The position numbers and the translations under genes were made by a program. The notes beneath the pieces were generated by a model, which was given only the letters and a program-made list of their open reading frames with translations, had not been told where the DNA came from and did not search any database. From positions 248,001 to 312,000 of the forward strand of contig NZ_JWJG01000028.1 in assembly GCF_000818395.1 (NCBI RefSeq): a stretch of DNA of 64,000 nt, given 5' to 3'. This DNA comes from Noviherbaspirillum autotrophicum (GTDB lineage: Bacteria > Pseudomonadota > Gammaproteobacteria > Burkholderiales > Burkholderiaceae_D). Of this stretch, positions 1-10,659 are shown piece by piece (position 1 is the stretch's first letter; each line of letters opens with the position of its first letter).

Positions 1-2
1 GG

Positions 3-641
3 CGACCGGCGCTGCAGCGCGCGGCGCGCTTTTCGGCCGTCGCGCTGATCGTGTACGCCCTCACGGTCGGGCTGGCCGCCGTCGACTGGATCATGTCGCT
101 CATGCCGCTCTGGTATTCCAGTTCGTTCGGCCTGCTGGCCGGCACCGGGCAGATGTTGGCCGGGATGGCGCTGGCAGTGCTGCTGGCGGCACGGCGCGGC
201 GACCAGCCGCCCATGGTCTTCCGCGATCTCGGCAACCTGTTGCTGATGTACGTGATGACCTGGGCCTACCTTGCCTTCACCCAGTTCCTGATCATTTGGT
301 CGGAAAACCTGCCGCATGAAATCGCGTGGTATCTGGCGCGACGCGACGGCGGCTGGCAGGCGGTCGCTTGGCTGCTGGCGCTGTTCCATTTCTTTGCGCC
401 GCTGCTGATCCTGTTGTCGCGCAACGCCAAGGAAGCGCCGCGCATGCTCGGCTGGCTGGCCGCCGGCCTGCTCGCGTTCCACCTGCTCGACGTCTGGTGG
501 ATGACGCTGCCGTCGCTGCCGGTCGCATGGGCGCAATGGCTGTGGACGGTGCCGCTGGCCTGCGCCGCGCTGGGCGCCGCAGCCTGGGCGGCGTTCGGCG
601 GGACGCCGTTGGTGCGACGGGAGGAGGTCAGCCATGGCTGA
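3..641 (+). CDS. ActF-like quinol:cytochrome c oxidoreductase subunit, 5' truncated by window
   Basis: Integral membrane subunit of alternative complex III, which oxidises quinol and passes electrons to cytochrome c or an associated oxidase. The frame is open from base 3 with no stop, so the gene begins upstream of the window; the GTG at 51 is internal. About six hydrophobic segments are visible. The motifs VDWIMSL and IIWSENLPHEIAWY resemble the conserved core of ActF/quinone-binding subunit 2 (family recalled, not searched). It overlaps the next gene by 8 bp and is followed by SCO and caa3 oxidase genes, which is the usual ACIII-caa3 arrangement. Confidence 0.75.
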   Translation, partial: RPALQRAARFSAVALIVYALTVGLAAVDWIMSLMPLWYSSSFGLLAGTGQMLAGMALAVLLAARRGDQPPMVFRDLGNLLLMYVMTWAYLAFTQFLIIWSENLPHEIAWYLARRDGGWQAVAWLLALFHFFAPLLILLSRNAKEAPRMLGWLAAGLLAFHLLDVWWMTLPSLPVAWAQWLWTVPLACAALGAAAWAAFGGTPLVRREEVSHG

Positions 642-996
642 GCCGACACAACACCAGCCGGCCGGCATCAGCGTTCGCGGCGTGGTCTGGGGCGGCGTGG
701 CGATCGTCACGGCGATCCTGCTGGGGGCAGCCGCTTCGTACCTCCTGTGGCGGCAGTGGAGTGCGCCGGACAGCGGACCGAATGCCGGGCGGCTGCCGCA
801 GGTCGCGGCGCCGGTTCTGCAAGCTGCGCCACAGGACGACAGGGTGCGGTATTTCGCTGAAAAGCGCCGGCTGCTCGATTCCTGGGAGTGGATAGACCGC
901 GAAAACGGCGTCGCGCGCATCCCGGTGCAGGAAGCGATGCAGATCATGGCGGCGCGCGGCGGCAACACGGCGCCGGCCGGAAAGGAGCGGCGATGA
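634..996 (+). CDS. small single-span membrane protein of the caa3 operon
   Basis: A 120-residue protein with one membrane segment (about residues 17-40) and a short soluble tail. The tail carries LLDSWEWIDRENGVARIPV, a segment I associate with small proteins encoded beside SCO genes in ACIII/caa3 operons. It overlaps the upstream ActF-like gene by 8 bp and the SCO gene by 4 bp, so it is almost certainly co-translated with them. GGAGG lies upstream of its ATG. Biochemical role unknown; an assembly or accessory role in the oxidase complex is inferred from position only. Confidence 0.7.
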   Translation: MAEPTQHQPAGISVRGVVWGGVAIVTAILLGAAASYLLWRQWSAPDSGPNAGRLPQVAAPVLQAAPQDDRVRYFAEKRRLLDSWEWIDRENGVARIPVQEAMQIMAARGGNTAPAGKERR

Positions 997-1781
997 CGCG
1001 CCTGCTGCTGGTTCTCTGCCTGTTGTCGGCCGCCCCGCAGTGCGCCTGGTCGCAGCCGCTCGCCTATCCCGCGCCGCCGCAGGCGCAGTTTCGCCAGCAG
1101 CTCGACGCACGCCTGCCGTTGGCGGCCGCGTTCACCGACGACAGCGGACGGCGCGCGCGTCTCGGCGATTTCTTCGGCACGCAGCCGGTGGTGCTGATGC
1201 TCGGCTACTACCATTGCCCGAACCTGTGCAGCACGCTGATGGATGGCGTGCTCGAAACCCTGGCCGGCGTCGGGCTGCCGCCGCGCGCCTACCGGGTGCT
1301 GGGCGTGAGCATCGATCCGACGGAAAGCGCAGCCAGCGCCGCACGCAAGAAGGCGTCCTATGGAGCGCTGGTGGCACATGCCGGCGGCGAGCTGCACCTG
1401 CTGACCGGTGCCGCACCGCAGATACAAGCCCTGGCGCGCAGCGCCGGCTTCGAGTACAGCTACGATGCGGCATCGCGCCAGTATGCGCACCCGGCCGGTT
1501 TTCTGGTCGCCACACCCGATGGGCGCATATCGCATTACTTCATGGGCGTGCGTTTCGACCCGCGCGATGTGCGCCTGGCGCTGGTGGATGCGGCGGCGGG
1601 GCGCATCGGTTCGCCGGTCGACCGCCTCCTGCTGATGTGCTCGCACTACGATCCGGCAACCGGACGCTACAGCGCGGCGGCCATGACGCTGGTGCGCGCC
1701 GCGTGCCTGGCGCTGCTGGCTGCGCTCGTCCTGTGGATGTGGCGCGTACGCAAGAGTGGCAGGCGGAGGGCCGAGGCATGA
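993..1781 (+). CDS. SCO1/SenC-type copper chaperone for caa3 oxidase
   Basis: Periplasmic thioredoxin-fold copper chaperone that helps load CuA of oxidase subunit II. The 262-residue protein starts at the ATG overlapping the previous stop (ATGA), followed by a signal sequence ending near AWSQP. The copper-binding CPNLC is at Cys75/Cys79 and the later conserved His is His181 in RISHYFMG. A hydrophobic segment near residues 230-250 could anchor the C terminus, which is unusual since many SCO proteins are anchored at the N terminus. The stop overlaps the ctaC start by 4 bp. Confidence 0.9.
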   Translation: MTRLLLVLCLLSAAPQCAWSQPLAYPAPPQAQFRQQLDARLPLAAAFTDDSGRRARLGDFFGTQPVVLMLGYYHCPNLCSTLMDGVLETLAGVGLPPRAYRVLGVSIDPTESAASAARKKASYGALVAHAGGELHLLTGAAPQIQALARSAGFEYSYDAASRQYAHPAGFLVATPDGRISHYFMGVRFDPRDVRLALVDAAAGRIGSPVDRLLLMCSHYDPATGRYSAAAMTLVRAACLALLAALVLWMWRVRKSGRRRAEA

Positions 1782-2708
1782 ACGGTGCCTTCCATCTGCT
1801 ACCGCCGAGCGCGTCGGACGCCGCCGGGCGCTACGACACCCTGATGCTGGTGGAATTCCTCGTGACCGGCTTTGTCGCGCTCGGGGTCGCCTTCATGATC
1901 GTCTACTTTTCAGTGCGCTATCGCCGCGATTCGGATGCGGATCGCAGCGCCGCCCCGGCTGGTGGACGCAAGCTTGAAATCGCATGGATCGCGATCCCGC
2001 TGCTGCTGTTTCTCTGTGCCTTCGCGTGGGCGGCCTACGACTATGCGCGGCTGTACCGCGATCCGCCGGGGGCAATGCCGGTATTCGTGGTCGCCAAGCA
2101 GTGGATGTGGAAGCTCGAACATGCCAACGGCCGGCGCGAGATAGACGAGCTGCACCTGCCGCTGGGCCAGCCGGTGAAGCTGGTGATGACATCGCAGGAC
2201 GTGATCCACAGCTTCTATGTGCCGGCTTTCCGCATCAAGCAGGACGTGGTGCCGGGGCGCTACACAACGATTTCCTTCACGCCGACCGAGGCCGGCGAGT
2301 TCCACCTGTTCTGCGCTGAATACTGCGGCACCGAGCATGCCGCCATGCGCGGGCGGGTCGTGGTGATGCGCCCGGACCAGTTCGCCGCCTGGCTGCAGCA
2401 GGGCGATGCGCGGGAGGGCATGGCCGCGCGCGGCTTCGCGCTGTACCGCCGCTACGGCTGCAGCGGCTGCCACGAGGCGCAGTCGTCGGTCCATGCGCCC
2501 GACCTGCACGGCCTGCTCGGCCGCACCGTGCACCTGCAGGACGGCCGTTCGCTGGTCGCGGACGAAGCCTATGTGCGCGACTCGGTGCTGCTGCCGAAGA
2601 AAGAGGTCGTCGCCGGCTACGCACCGATCATGCCGTCGTTCGCGGGCCAGATCGCCGAGGAAGACCTGCTGGCGATTATCGAATACCTACGTTCCACGGG
2701 AGGCGGCG

Positions 2709-2728
<20 letters not shown>
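1778..2728 (+). CDS. ctaC: caa3-type cytochrome c oxidase subunit II with fused cytochrome c domain
   Basis: 316 residues. Two membrane helices (about 22-45 and 68-90) precede a periplasmic cupredoxin domain with CuA ligands His144, Cys179, Glu181, Cys183, His187 and Met190. A C-terminal cytochrome c domain binds heme at Cys228-Ser-Gly-Cys231-His232 and has a MPSF segment near the end as the likely Met ligand. The fused heme domain defines the caa3 type, which takes electrons from cytochrome c or directly from alternative complex III. The ATG at 1778 overlaps the SCO stop; the end overlaps ctaD by 20 bp. Confidence 0.95.
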
Positions 2729-4330
<1,602 letters not shown>

Positions 4331-4334
<4 letters not shown>

Positions 4335-4975
4335 ACAAGAGCACGCATGCCGAGCAGTTCGACGATGCCGCCCAGCAGGAACAGGCGGTCACCTTCGGCA
4401 TGTGGATCTTCCTGGCGACCGAACTGATGTTCTTCGGCCCGCTGCTGTTCGGCTATTCCTATGCGCGCTCCCACTTCCCGGAAGGCGTCGCCGCCGCCAG
4501 CCGGCATACGGAAGTCGTGCTGGGCACGATCAATACCGCCGTCCTCCTCACCAGCAGCCTGCTGATGGCAACCGCCGTAGAGGCGCGCAAGACCGATGCG
4601 ACACAACTGGCGCGCCACCTGCTGCTGCTGGTGGCCGCGCTCGGCATCGTGTTCCTTGTGATCAAGGGAAGCGAGTACCGGCATGAATGGCAGGAGCGCC
4701 TGGTCCCGGGCGCGGGTTTTGCATTTCCAGACCCGCGACATGCATCGGCGGCGGAGATTTTCTACTTTCTCTATTTCGGACTGACGGGATTGCATGCGCT
4801 GCACCTGACGATCGGGATCGTCATGGTGCTGGCGTTTGCCATTGGCCTGTCGCGCGGCAAGAACCGCTTCGCCAGCGCCGAACGCGTCGAAGTGGCCGGG
4901 CTGTACTGGCATTTCGTCGACGTGGTCTGGATCTTCCTGTATCCGATCCTGTACCTGGTGGGGAGGAGCGGATGA
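4331..4975 (+). CDS. ctaE: cytochrome c oxidase subunit III
   Basis: 214-residue membrane protein of the heme-copper oxidase subunit III family, about five helices, with the hallmark [12 protein letters not shown] near the start and [16 protein letters not shown] near the end. Length matches the short bacterial five-helix forms. The ATG overlaps the ctaD stop and its stop overlaps the next ATG, so translation is coupled through the operon. It stabilises subunit I and is thought to help proton uptake. Confidence 0.93.
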
Positions 4976-5304
4976 TGGATTCCGGAGCGCGCAACACGTA
5001 TCGGCGCAGCCTCCTGGTATGGGCCGCGCTGATCGTCCTGCTGCTGCTGAGCTTTGGCAGCGCCTATCTGAAGCTGGGGCCGTGGAACAGCGTGCTCAAT
5101 CTCGCCATCGCGGTCGCCAAGGCGGCGCTGGTCGCCGTCTTCTTCATGCATCTGCGCGGCGCGCCGGCCCTGCTGCGCATCGCGGCCGCCACGGCGCTGC
5201 TCACCCTCGCGCTGCTGTTCGGACTGTCGCAGGCCGATTACGCGACACGGACGGTGCACCCGGCACCCTGGCAGACCCCGCCATCTCACCGTACAGGAGG
5301 ATAG
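4972..5304 (+). CDS. ctaF: cytochrome c oxidase subunit IV family protein
   Basis: 110 residues with about three hydrophobic segments (near 13-30, 36-58 and 64-82) and the segment [15 protein letters not shown], typical of prokaryotic subunit IV (COX4_pro). It starts at tandem ATG codons overlapping the ctaE stop. Last gene of the caa3 operon; the SDR gene begins 3 bp later and could still be on the transcript. Assignment rests on size, topology, motif and context. Confidence 0.82.
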   Translation: MMDSGARNTYRRSLLVWAALIVLLLLSFGSAYLKLGPWNSVLNLAIAVAKAALVAVFFMHLRGAPALLRIAAATALLTLALLFGLSQADYATRTVHPAPWQTPPSHRTGG

Positions 5305-5307
5305 AAC

Positions 5308-6294
5308 ATGCATGGTCAAGTGGTGGTCATCACCGGCTCGTCGGCAGGCATCGGCCGCGCCACGGCGGTGGAGTTCGCCCGCCACGGCTGGCGCGTGGCC
5401 TTGCTGGCGCGCGGCGCCGACGGGCTGGAAGGCGCGCGCGAGGAGGTGGAGCTGGCCGGCGGCGAGGCCATGATCGTGCCGACCGACGTGGCCGACCAGG
5501 CCCAGGTGGAGGCGGCGGCCGACGAGGTGGAGCGCGCATGGGGCGCGATCGATGTCTGGATCAACAATGCGATGTCGACGATCTTTTGTCCGGTGACGAA
5601 AATCACGCCGGAGGACTTCCGGCGAGCCACCGAAGTCACCTACCTCGGCGCGGTGTGGGGCACGATGGCGGCCTTGAAGCGCATGAAGCCGCGCGACCGC
5701 GGCGCGATCGTGCAGGTCGGATCGGCGCTCGCGTACCGTTCGATTCCGCTGCAGGCGCCATACTGCGGCGCCAAGAGCGCGGTGCGCGGCTTCACCGATT
5801 CATTGCGCTCCGAGCTGATCCACGACAAGAGCAAGGTCCACATGACGATGGTGCACCTGTCTGCCTTCAATACCCCGCAATTCGACTGGGGCCGCACCTG
5901 CATGTCCGACCAGCCCAAGCCGCTCGGCAAGATCTTCCAGCCGGAGGTGGCGGCGCGCGGCATCTACTGGGCCGCCGTGCACCGGCGGCGCGAGCTGTGG
6001 GTCGGCTGGCCGGCCGCGCAGGCGATCCTCGGCACGCGCGTCATCCCCGGCATTCTCGACCATCTGCTTGCGCACAAGGCCTACGAGGGACAGGAAGGCA
6101 CGAAGCCCGTCGCACCGGACCGGCGCGACAACCTGTACCAGCCGGTGCCCGGCGACCATGGCGCGCACGGCCGCTTCGACAGCAAGGCGCTCACCGCGAG
6201 CGCGCAGCTATGGCTGACTACGCACCGCTGGAGCGTGGCGGTGGCTGCGCTGTTGTTCATCGTGCTGCTGGGCCTGCTGCTGGCCGTTATCTAA
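5308..6294 (+). CDS. short-chain dehydrogenase with C-terminal membrane segment
   Basis: 328-residue NAD(P)-dependent SDR. The dinucleotide motif TGSSAGIG is at residues 9-16, NNA follows, and the catalytic triad is Ser139, Tyr152 and Lys156 (YCGAK). A C-terminal extension of about 80 residues ends in one hydrophobic helix (about 308-327), suggesting membrane attachment. AGGAGG sits 6 bp upstream of ATG. It lies 3 bp after the oxidase operon but has no evident respiratory role; substrate unknown. It converges on the alcohol dehydrogenase gene with a 6 bp gap. Confidence 0.88.
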   Translation: MHGQVVVITGSSAGIGRATAVEFARHGWRVALLARGADGLEGAREEVELAGGEAMIVPTDVADQAQVEAAADEVERAWGAIDVWINNAMSTIFCPVTKITPEDFRRATEVTYLGAVWGTMAALKRMKPRDRGAIVQVGSALAYRSIPLQAPYCGAKSAVRGFTDSLRSELIHDKSKVHMTMVHLSAFNTPQFDWGRTCMSDQPKPLGKIFQPEVAARGIYWAAVHRRRELWVGWPAAQAILGTRVIPGILDHLLAHKAYEGQEGTKPVAPDRRDNLYQPVPGDHGAHGRFDSKALTASAQLWLTTHRWSVAVAALLFIVLLGLLLAVI

Positions 6295-6300
6295 CACCGT

Positions 6301-7509
6301 CTATGGCCGCAGCTCGACCTTCAGCCAGCCTTGCTGGCGCGTGTCGAACGCCTTGTAAGCCTCGATCACCGAATCGAGCGGTTGATGCTGGGTGACGATG
6401 GAGCGCGGGTCGAAGGCGCCCGACCGGATCAGCTCCACCAGGCGCGGGATGTATTTGCGATGGTTGCAATTTCCCATCCTGATCGTCAGATTCTTGTTCA
6501 TGGCCACGCCGATCGGGAATGACGTGTCGCTCGGCGGATAGACGCCGATGATCGCCAGAGTGCCCGCCTTGGCCAGCGACTGGACCGCCCATTGCTGGGC
6601 TTGCGTCGGCGCTTCCCCAGGATGCCAGTTGTCGCCGGACGGCTGCTGCTTGGGCGCGACCTGTTGCTGCACCTGCTTGAAATCCTGCTGCTGGCTTTGC
6701 GCCTGGGCCGCCGCCGGACCGCTGTGCGGATGTTCCGCATCGACGCCGACCGCATCGATGGCGCTGTCCACGCCGATGCCGCCGGTTAAGTCCTTGATGG
6801 TCTGTACCGGGTCGTCTTCATCGAAATTGATTACTTCAGCGCCTTGCTGCTTCGCCATGGCGAGCCGGTCCGGCAGATTGTCGATCGCGATCACGCGCCC
6901 GGCGTCCATTAGCTTGGCCGAGGCAATGGCGAACTGGCCGACCGGTCCGCAGCCGAATACGGCGACGGTATGGCCCGGCTTGATGTCGGCCAGGTCGGCG
7001 CCAAAGTAGCCGGTCGGGAAGATATCGGATAGCAGGATGGCTTGATCGTCCGACACTTCTTCCGGCAGCTTCACCAGGTTGACGTGGGCGAAGGGGATGC
7101 GCGCCTTTTCGGCCTGCAAGCCATTGAACGGGCCGCTTTGCGGCGGCCCGCCATAGAAAGCGGTGCCGGCCGCCGCCCCGTTGGGGTTGGCATTGTCGCA
7201 CTGCGCATAGTAGCCCGCGCGACAATAGGAGCAGTAACCGCAGGCGATGGTGGACGGGATGACGACGCGGTCGCCGACGGCGATGTTGCGCACGTCGTGG
7301 CCGACTTCTTCCACGATGCCCACGCCTTCATGCCCGAGTATGGTTCCTTCCTTCATGCCGGCAAACGTACCGCGGATGAAATGCAGGTCGGTGCCGCAGA
7401 TGGCGCTGGCGGTCAGGCGCACGATCGCGTCTGTCGGTTGCTCGATCCTGGGATCGGGGACGTCTTCCAGGCGGATGTCGCCGACGTCGTGAAATACTAC
7501 TGCTTTCAT
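6301..7509 (-). CDS. zinc-dependent alcohol/formaldehyde dehydrogenase-like protein
   Basis: 402-residue MDR-family dehydrogenase. Start placed at MKAVVFHDV because AAGGAGG precedes it; the longer reading adds 14 unlikely residues. The catalytic zinc site is in CGTDLHF and GHEGVG, structural zinc cysteines in CGYCSYCRAGYYAQC, and the cofactor loop is VFGCGPVGQFAIA. The pattern resembles glutathione-independent formaldehyde dehydrogenases. Between the Rossmann region and the last domain is a Gln-rich low-complexity insert (about residues 265-305). Substrate cannot be read from sequence. Confidence 0.88.
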   Translation of the reverse strand: MKAVVFHDVGDIRLEDVPDPRIEQPTDAIVRLTASAICGTDLHFIRGTFAGMKEGTILGHEGVGIVEEVGHDVRNIAVGDRVVIPSTIACGYCSYCRAGYYAQCDNANPNGAAAGTAFYGGPPQSGPFNGLQAEKARIPFAHVNLVKLPEEVSDDQAILLSDIFPTGYFGADLADIKPGHTVAVFGCGPVGQFAIASAKLMDAGRVIAIDNLPDRLAMAKQQGAEVINFDEDDPVQTIKDLTGGIGVDSAIDAVGVDAEHPHSGPAAAQAQSQQQDFKQVQQQVAPKQQPSGDNWHPGEAPTQAQQWAVQSLAKAGTLAIIGVYPPSDTSFPIGVAMNKNLTIRMGNCNHRKYIPRLVELIRSGAFDPRSIVTQHQPLDSVIEAYKAFDTRQQGWLKVELRP

Positions 7510-7654
7510 GAAATCCTCCTTGCTGGTCGCGCTGAACGGAGGCGCAGACATGCAAGTACGGTGCCGAGTCTGGCGGGGAACCGCCGACGTGTCTGGAGAT
7601 CACATCTGCGAGGCCGTTGCAGCGGCCGACGCCGGCACGGAATGGAGGCAAGTC

Positions 7655-7768
7655 ATGAGCGAACAACGGCTGAAGGGCGAACTGGCACTGGGACAGGCGC
7701 GCCACACCCACGGAACGGCCATCGTGGTAGACGCCGCATCGATGCTGTTCCAGGGGCAAGGCGCCTAG
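7655..7768 (+). CDS. possible 37-residue small ORF upstream of the CDF gene
   Basis: Short reading frame beginning MSEQRLKGEL and ending FQGQGA, preceded by TGGAGG six bases before the ATG, a strong ribosome binding site. It ends 30 bp before the CDF transporter start. No recognised family, no membrane segment. It may be a leader peptide or chance; the ribosome binding site is the only positive evidence. Confidence 0.3.
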   Translation: MSEQRLKGELALGQARHTHGTAIVVDAASMLFQGQGA

Positions 7769-7798
7769 CATCCTTACCGGAAACGAGGAACAACCCGC

Positions 7799-8719
7799 AT
7801 GGCCGAATCCCGCGTCGTGGTCTATGGGGCGATTGCCGGCAACGTGGCGATCGCCACCACCAAGTTCATTGTCGCCGGCATCACCGGCAGTTCGGCGATG
7901 CTGTCGGAGGCGATTCATTCGACGGTGGATACCGGCAACGGAGTGCTGCTGCTGGTCGGCCTAAAGCGCAGCCAGCGCGCGCCCGACCCCGAGCATCCTT
8001 TCGGCTACGGCAAGGAATTGTACTTCTGGGGCCTGATTGTCGCGGTCCTGATATTCGGCGCCGGCGGCGGCATATCCGCCTATGAAGGCGTGCTGCACAT
8101 GTTGAATCCGGAACCGCTGCAGGATCCGAAGTGGAACTACGTCGTCCTCGCCAGCGCTGCCGTATTTGAAGGCATCAGCTTTTCGATCGCCGTGCACAAG
8201 GTGTGGAAGGAGAAGGGGAGTCGGCCGTTCCTGAAAGCGCTGCATGTCAGCAAGGACCCGAGCACCTTCACCGTGGTTGCGGAAGACAGCGCCGCGCTCA
8301 TCGGCCTGCTGCTGGCGGCGCTCGGCATCTGGAGCAGCCACCACTTCGACATGCCGGTGCTGGACGGCGCGGCATCGGTCGCGATCGGTATCCTGCTGGC
8401 GGGCGTGGCGGTGTTGCTGATCCATGAAAGCCGCAGCCTGCTGGTCGGCGAAGGCGTGGACCGTGACATGGCGAGCGAGATCCGCCGGTTGGCGCAGGCG
8501 GATGATGCCGTTGCCTCGGTCGCGCAACCGTTGACCATGTACTTTGGCCCCGACGAAGTATTGCTGAACCTCGACGTCAAATTCCATAGCGGCATTTCCG
8601 GCGGCGAAATCGCGGCGTCGGTCAATCGCATCGAGCGCGGTATCCGGGGCCGTTTTCATGCCGTCAAACGCATCTATATCGAGGCCAAGCCGATCGCCGC
8701 AGCGGCGCAAGGCACCTGA
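7799..8719 (+). CDS. cation diffusion facilitator, SLC30A9-like group
   Basis: 306-residue divalent cation exporter (Zn/Co/Mn class) of the inner membrane, exchanging metal for protons. It has about five to six helices, an early metal-site motif SEAIHSTVDTGN in helix 2 and a cytoplasmic C-terminal domain. The second intramembrane site reads VVAEDSAALIG rather than the usual HxxxD, the pattern I associate with the SLC30A9/ZnT9-like branch. The HPFGYGKE loop is also typical of the family. A second, unlike CDF follows 24 bp downstream. Metal specificity unknown. Confidence 0.88.
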   Translation: MAESRVVVYGAIAGNVAIATTKFIVAGITGSSAMLSEAIHSTVDTGNGVLLLVGLKRSQRAPDPEHPFGYGKELYFWGLIVAVLIFGAGGGISAYEGVLHMLNPEPLQDPKWNYVVLASAAVFEGISFSIAVHKVWKEKGSRPFLKALHVSKDPSTFTVVAEDSAALIGLLLAALGIWSSHHFDMPVLDGAASVAIGILLAGVAVLLIHESRSLLVGEGVDRDMASEIRRLAQADDAVASVAQPLTMYFGPDEVLLNLDVKFHSGISGGEIAASVNRIERGIRGRFHAVKRIYIEAKPIAAAAQGT

Positions 8720-8743
8720 CGGCCTTGGGGAGCATTCAGCGTC

Positions 8744-9730
8744 ATGTCCGAAAATCATCAGCACGATCACGACCATAATCACGACCATGATCACGATCAC
8801 ATCCATGACCATGGACACAGCCATGCACACGGACACAGCCATGTGCACGCCCCCAAGGATTTCGGCAAGGCCTTCGCCGTCGGCATTTTCCTCAATACCG
8901 GATTCGTCATCGTCGAAGCCGTCTACGGCATCCTGTCCAATTCGCTGGCCTTGCTGACCGATGCCGGGCACAACCTTGGCGACGTGATGGGCCTGCTGCT
9001 GGCGTGGGGCGCCAGCGTGCTGTCGGCGCGCCAGCCGTCGGCGCGCTTCACCTACGGCTTGCGCAGCACCTCGATACTCGCGGCGCTGGTCAATGCCGCC
9101 GTGCTGCTGATCGTTACCGGCGGCATCGGCTGGGAAGCCCTGACGCGCTTCAGCAGGCCGTCGCCGGTGCAGGGAAGCACTGTCATCGCCGTGGCGGCTG
9201 TCGGCGTGGCGATCAATACCGCGACGGCGCTGATGTTCATGTCCGGCCGCAAGGGCGACCTCAATGTGCGCGCCGCTTTCCTGCACATGGCGGCCGACGC
9301 GGCCATTTCGCTCGGTGTGGTCCTGTCGGGGATCGCCATCGTGTATACCGGGTGGCAATGGCTTGATCCCGCCGTCAGCCTGATGATCGCACTGCTGGTG
9401 ATCGTCAGTACCTGGGGCCTGCTGCACGATTCGGCCAGCCTGGCGCTGCATGCGGTTCCGGCCGGTATCGACACCGAAGCGGTGCAGGCTTATCTTGCGT
9501 CGATTAGCGGGGTAGCCGAAGTGCACGACCTGCACATCTGGGGCATGAGCACGACCGAGACCGCGCTCACCGCCCATCTGGTCTTCCCCGGCGGCTATCC
9601 GGGCGACGCGATGCACAGCGATATCGCGCGCGAGCTGAAAAGGCGGTTCCGCATCGCGCATCCGACGATCCAGATCGAGACGGGCGACTTGGCGCATCCA
9701 TGCGCGCTGGCGCCGCCGCACGTGGTTTAG
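8744..9730 (+). CDS. cation diffusion facilitator with His-rich N terminus (CzcD/ZitB type)
   Basis: 328-residue CDF exporter for zinc or similar metals. Residues 4-35 are mostly His-Asp repeats such as HDHNHDHDHDH, a likely cytoplasmic metal-binding tail. Both transport sites are canonical: DAGHNLGD in helix 2 and HMAADAAISLG (HxxxD) in helix 5. A C-terminal domain includes VHDLHIWGM. Encoded directly after another CDF, suggesting a metal efflux pair; it converges with the HPP gene at a 9 bp gap. The His codons create a short imperfect DNA repeat at about 8753-8850. Confidence 0.92.
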   Translation: MSENHQHDHDHNHDHDHDHIHDHGHSHAHGHSHVHAPKDFGKAFAVGIFLNTGFVIVEAVYGILSNSLALLTDAGHNLGDVMGLLLAWGASVLSARQPSARFTYGLRSTSILAALVNAAVLLIVTGGIGWEALTRFSRPSPVQGSTVIAVAAVGVAINTATALMFMSGRKGDLNVRAAFLHMAADAAISLGVVLSGIAIVYTGWQWLDPAVSLMIALLVIVSTWGLLHDSASLALHAVPAGIDTEAVQAYLASISGVAEVHDLHIWGMSTTETALTAHLVFPGGYPGDAMHSDIARELKRRFRIAHPTIQIETGDLAHPCALAPPHVV

Positions 9731-9739
9731 CGCGATGAT

Positions 9740-10216
9740 CTATTCCATGCGCCGCAGCATCCACAGCGCCGACTTTTGCATCCCGATCAGAAGCGCCGTG
9801 ATGCCGACCGCGAGGGCAAACAGCATCAAATTACTCTCGTCGCTGGCGCGCAATCCGAAGCTCAGGGCGGTCGATACCGCCGGCGGATGCATCGCGTCAA
9901 ACGCAATCATGCCGACGATGGCGATCACCATTGCAATGCCGCCCGACAGGTAGCCGGGGCCCAGCAGCATGAACGCAAGCAGCCCGAGCGCGGCTGCCCC
10001 GACTTGGGACAGCACCAGCGTGCGTACCTTGTTGACCGCATTTTCCGGGTCGAGGTAGATGAGGAAGGCGCTCGATGCCAGCGAGGCGAACAGCAGACGC
10101 TGCCGGCTCAGCGCCTCGACCAGCACCAGCACCAGCAGCACGATGGCGGTCGGCATGAGCGCCAGCGCCAGCTCGCCCTTCAGGCCGATGCGGCGCCGGC
10201 GCGGCAGCTTGTTCAT
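9740..10216 (-). CDS. HPP family integral membrane protein
   Basis: 158 residues with four to five hydrophobic helices and the family-naming motif FDAMHPPAVSTAL. HPP proteins are small inner-membrane proteins, some linked to nitrite transport; function here is not established. Its ATG overlaps the DUF1622 stop by 4 bp, so the two are translationally coupled. Confidence 0.85.
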   Translation of the reverse strand: MNKLPRRRRIGLKGELALALMPTAIVLLVLVLVEALSRQRLLFASLASSAFLIYLDPENAVNKVRTLVLSQVGAAALGLLAFMLLGPGYLSGGIAMVIAIVGMIAFDAMHPPAVSTALSFGLRASDESNLMLFALAVGITALLIGMQKSALWMLRRME

Positions 10217-10608
10217 TGCGGCTTCTCCCCGCCGGCGGCCTGCGGATGTTGGCGCAGCACCCGTTCGTCGGCGGCTTGCTCATCCTTCATTTCCCGGCTC
10301 AGAAAATAGTTGAGGGCGGTCCGGATGACGGCAATCGCGGCCAGCTTGCCGATGCGTTCCCAGGTCGGCGCCACCGACGTCGACAGGATGTCGGCCGCCA
10401 GCTGCAGTTCCAGCGCCAGCGTCAGGTAGCGCGCGAACGACAGACGGATCGGCGTAAACGGCCCGCCGCGGGTGATGATCAGGTAGCGCAGGATGCCCGC
10501 GATCGCGACCGCCACGCCGGCGGCGATCACCAGCGCGCCCAGGGTTTCCACCAGCAGCCGCAACCACTCGACACCCGCCCGAACCTGTTCTTCGACCTGA
10601 TGGAACAA
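10213..10608 (-). CDS. DUF1622 membrane protein
   Basis: 131 residues with helices near 20-42 and 62-100 and the conserved stretch FARYLTLALELQLAADIL followed by AVIRTALNYFL, which I recognise as DUF1622. Start is a TTG codon eight bases after GAGGAG; no ATG is available near it. Function unknown. Coupled to the HPP gene and probably in one transcript with the ZIP and DUF2795 genes upstream. Confidence 0.85.
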   Translation of the reverse strand: MFHQVEEQVRAGVEWLRLLVETLGALVIAAGVAVAIAGILRYLIITRGGPFTPIRLSFARYLTLALELQLAADILSTSVAPTWERIGKLAAIAVIRTALNYFLSREMKDEQAADERVLRQHPQAAGGEKPQ

Positions 10609-10659
10609 TCGCGGTCTCCTCGTCTCGTCAATTCGATCATCCGCCGCGCCGGCGCTGCG

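Noticed and set aside
8753-8850. Short repeated CAYGAY units, looked like a possible tandem repeat array
   Set aside because: They encode the His-Asp-rich tail of the CDF protein, with irregular units and no spacers, so not a CRISPR or satellite array.
7961-9721. 586-codon minus-strand frame opposite the two CDF genes
   Set aside because: Both CDF proteins carry family motifs on the plus strand; the antisense product has no recognisable features.
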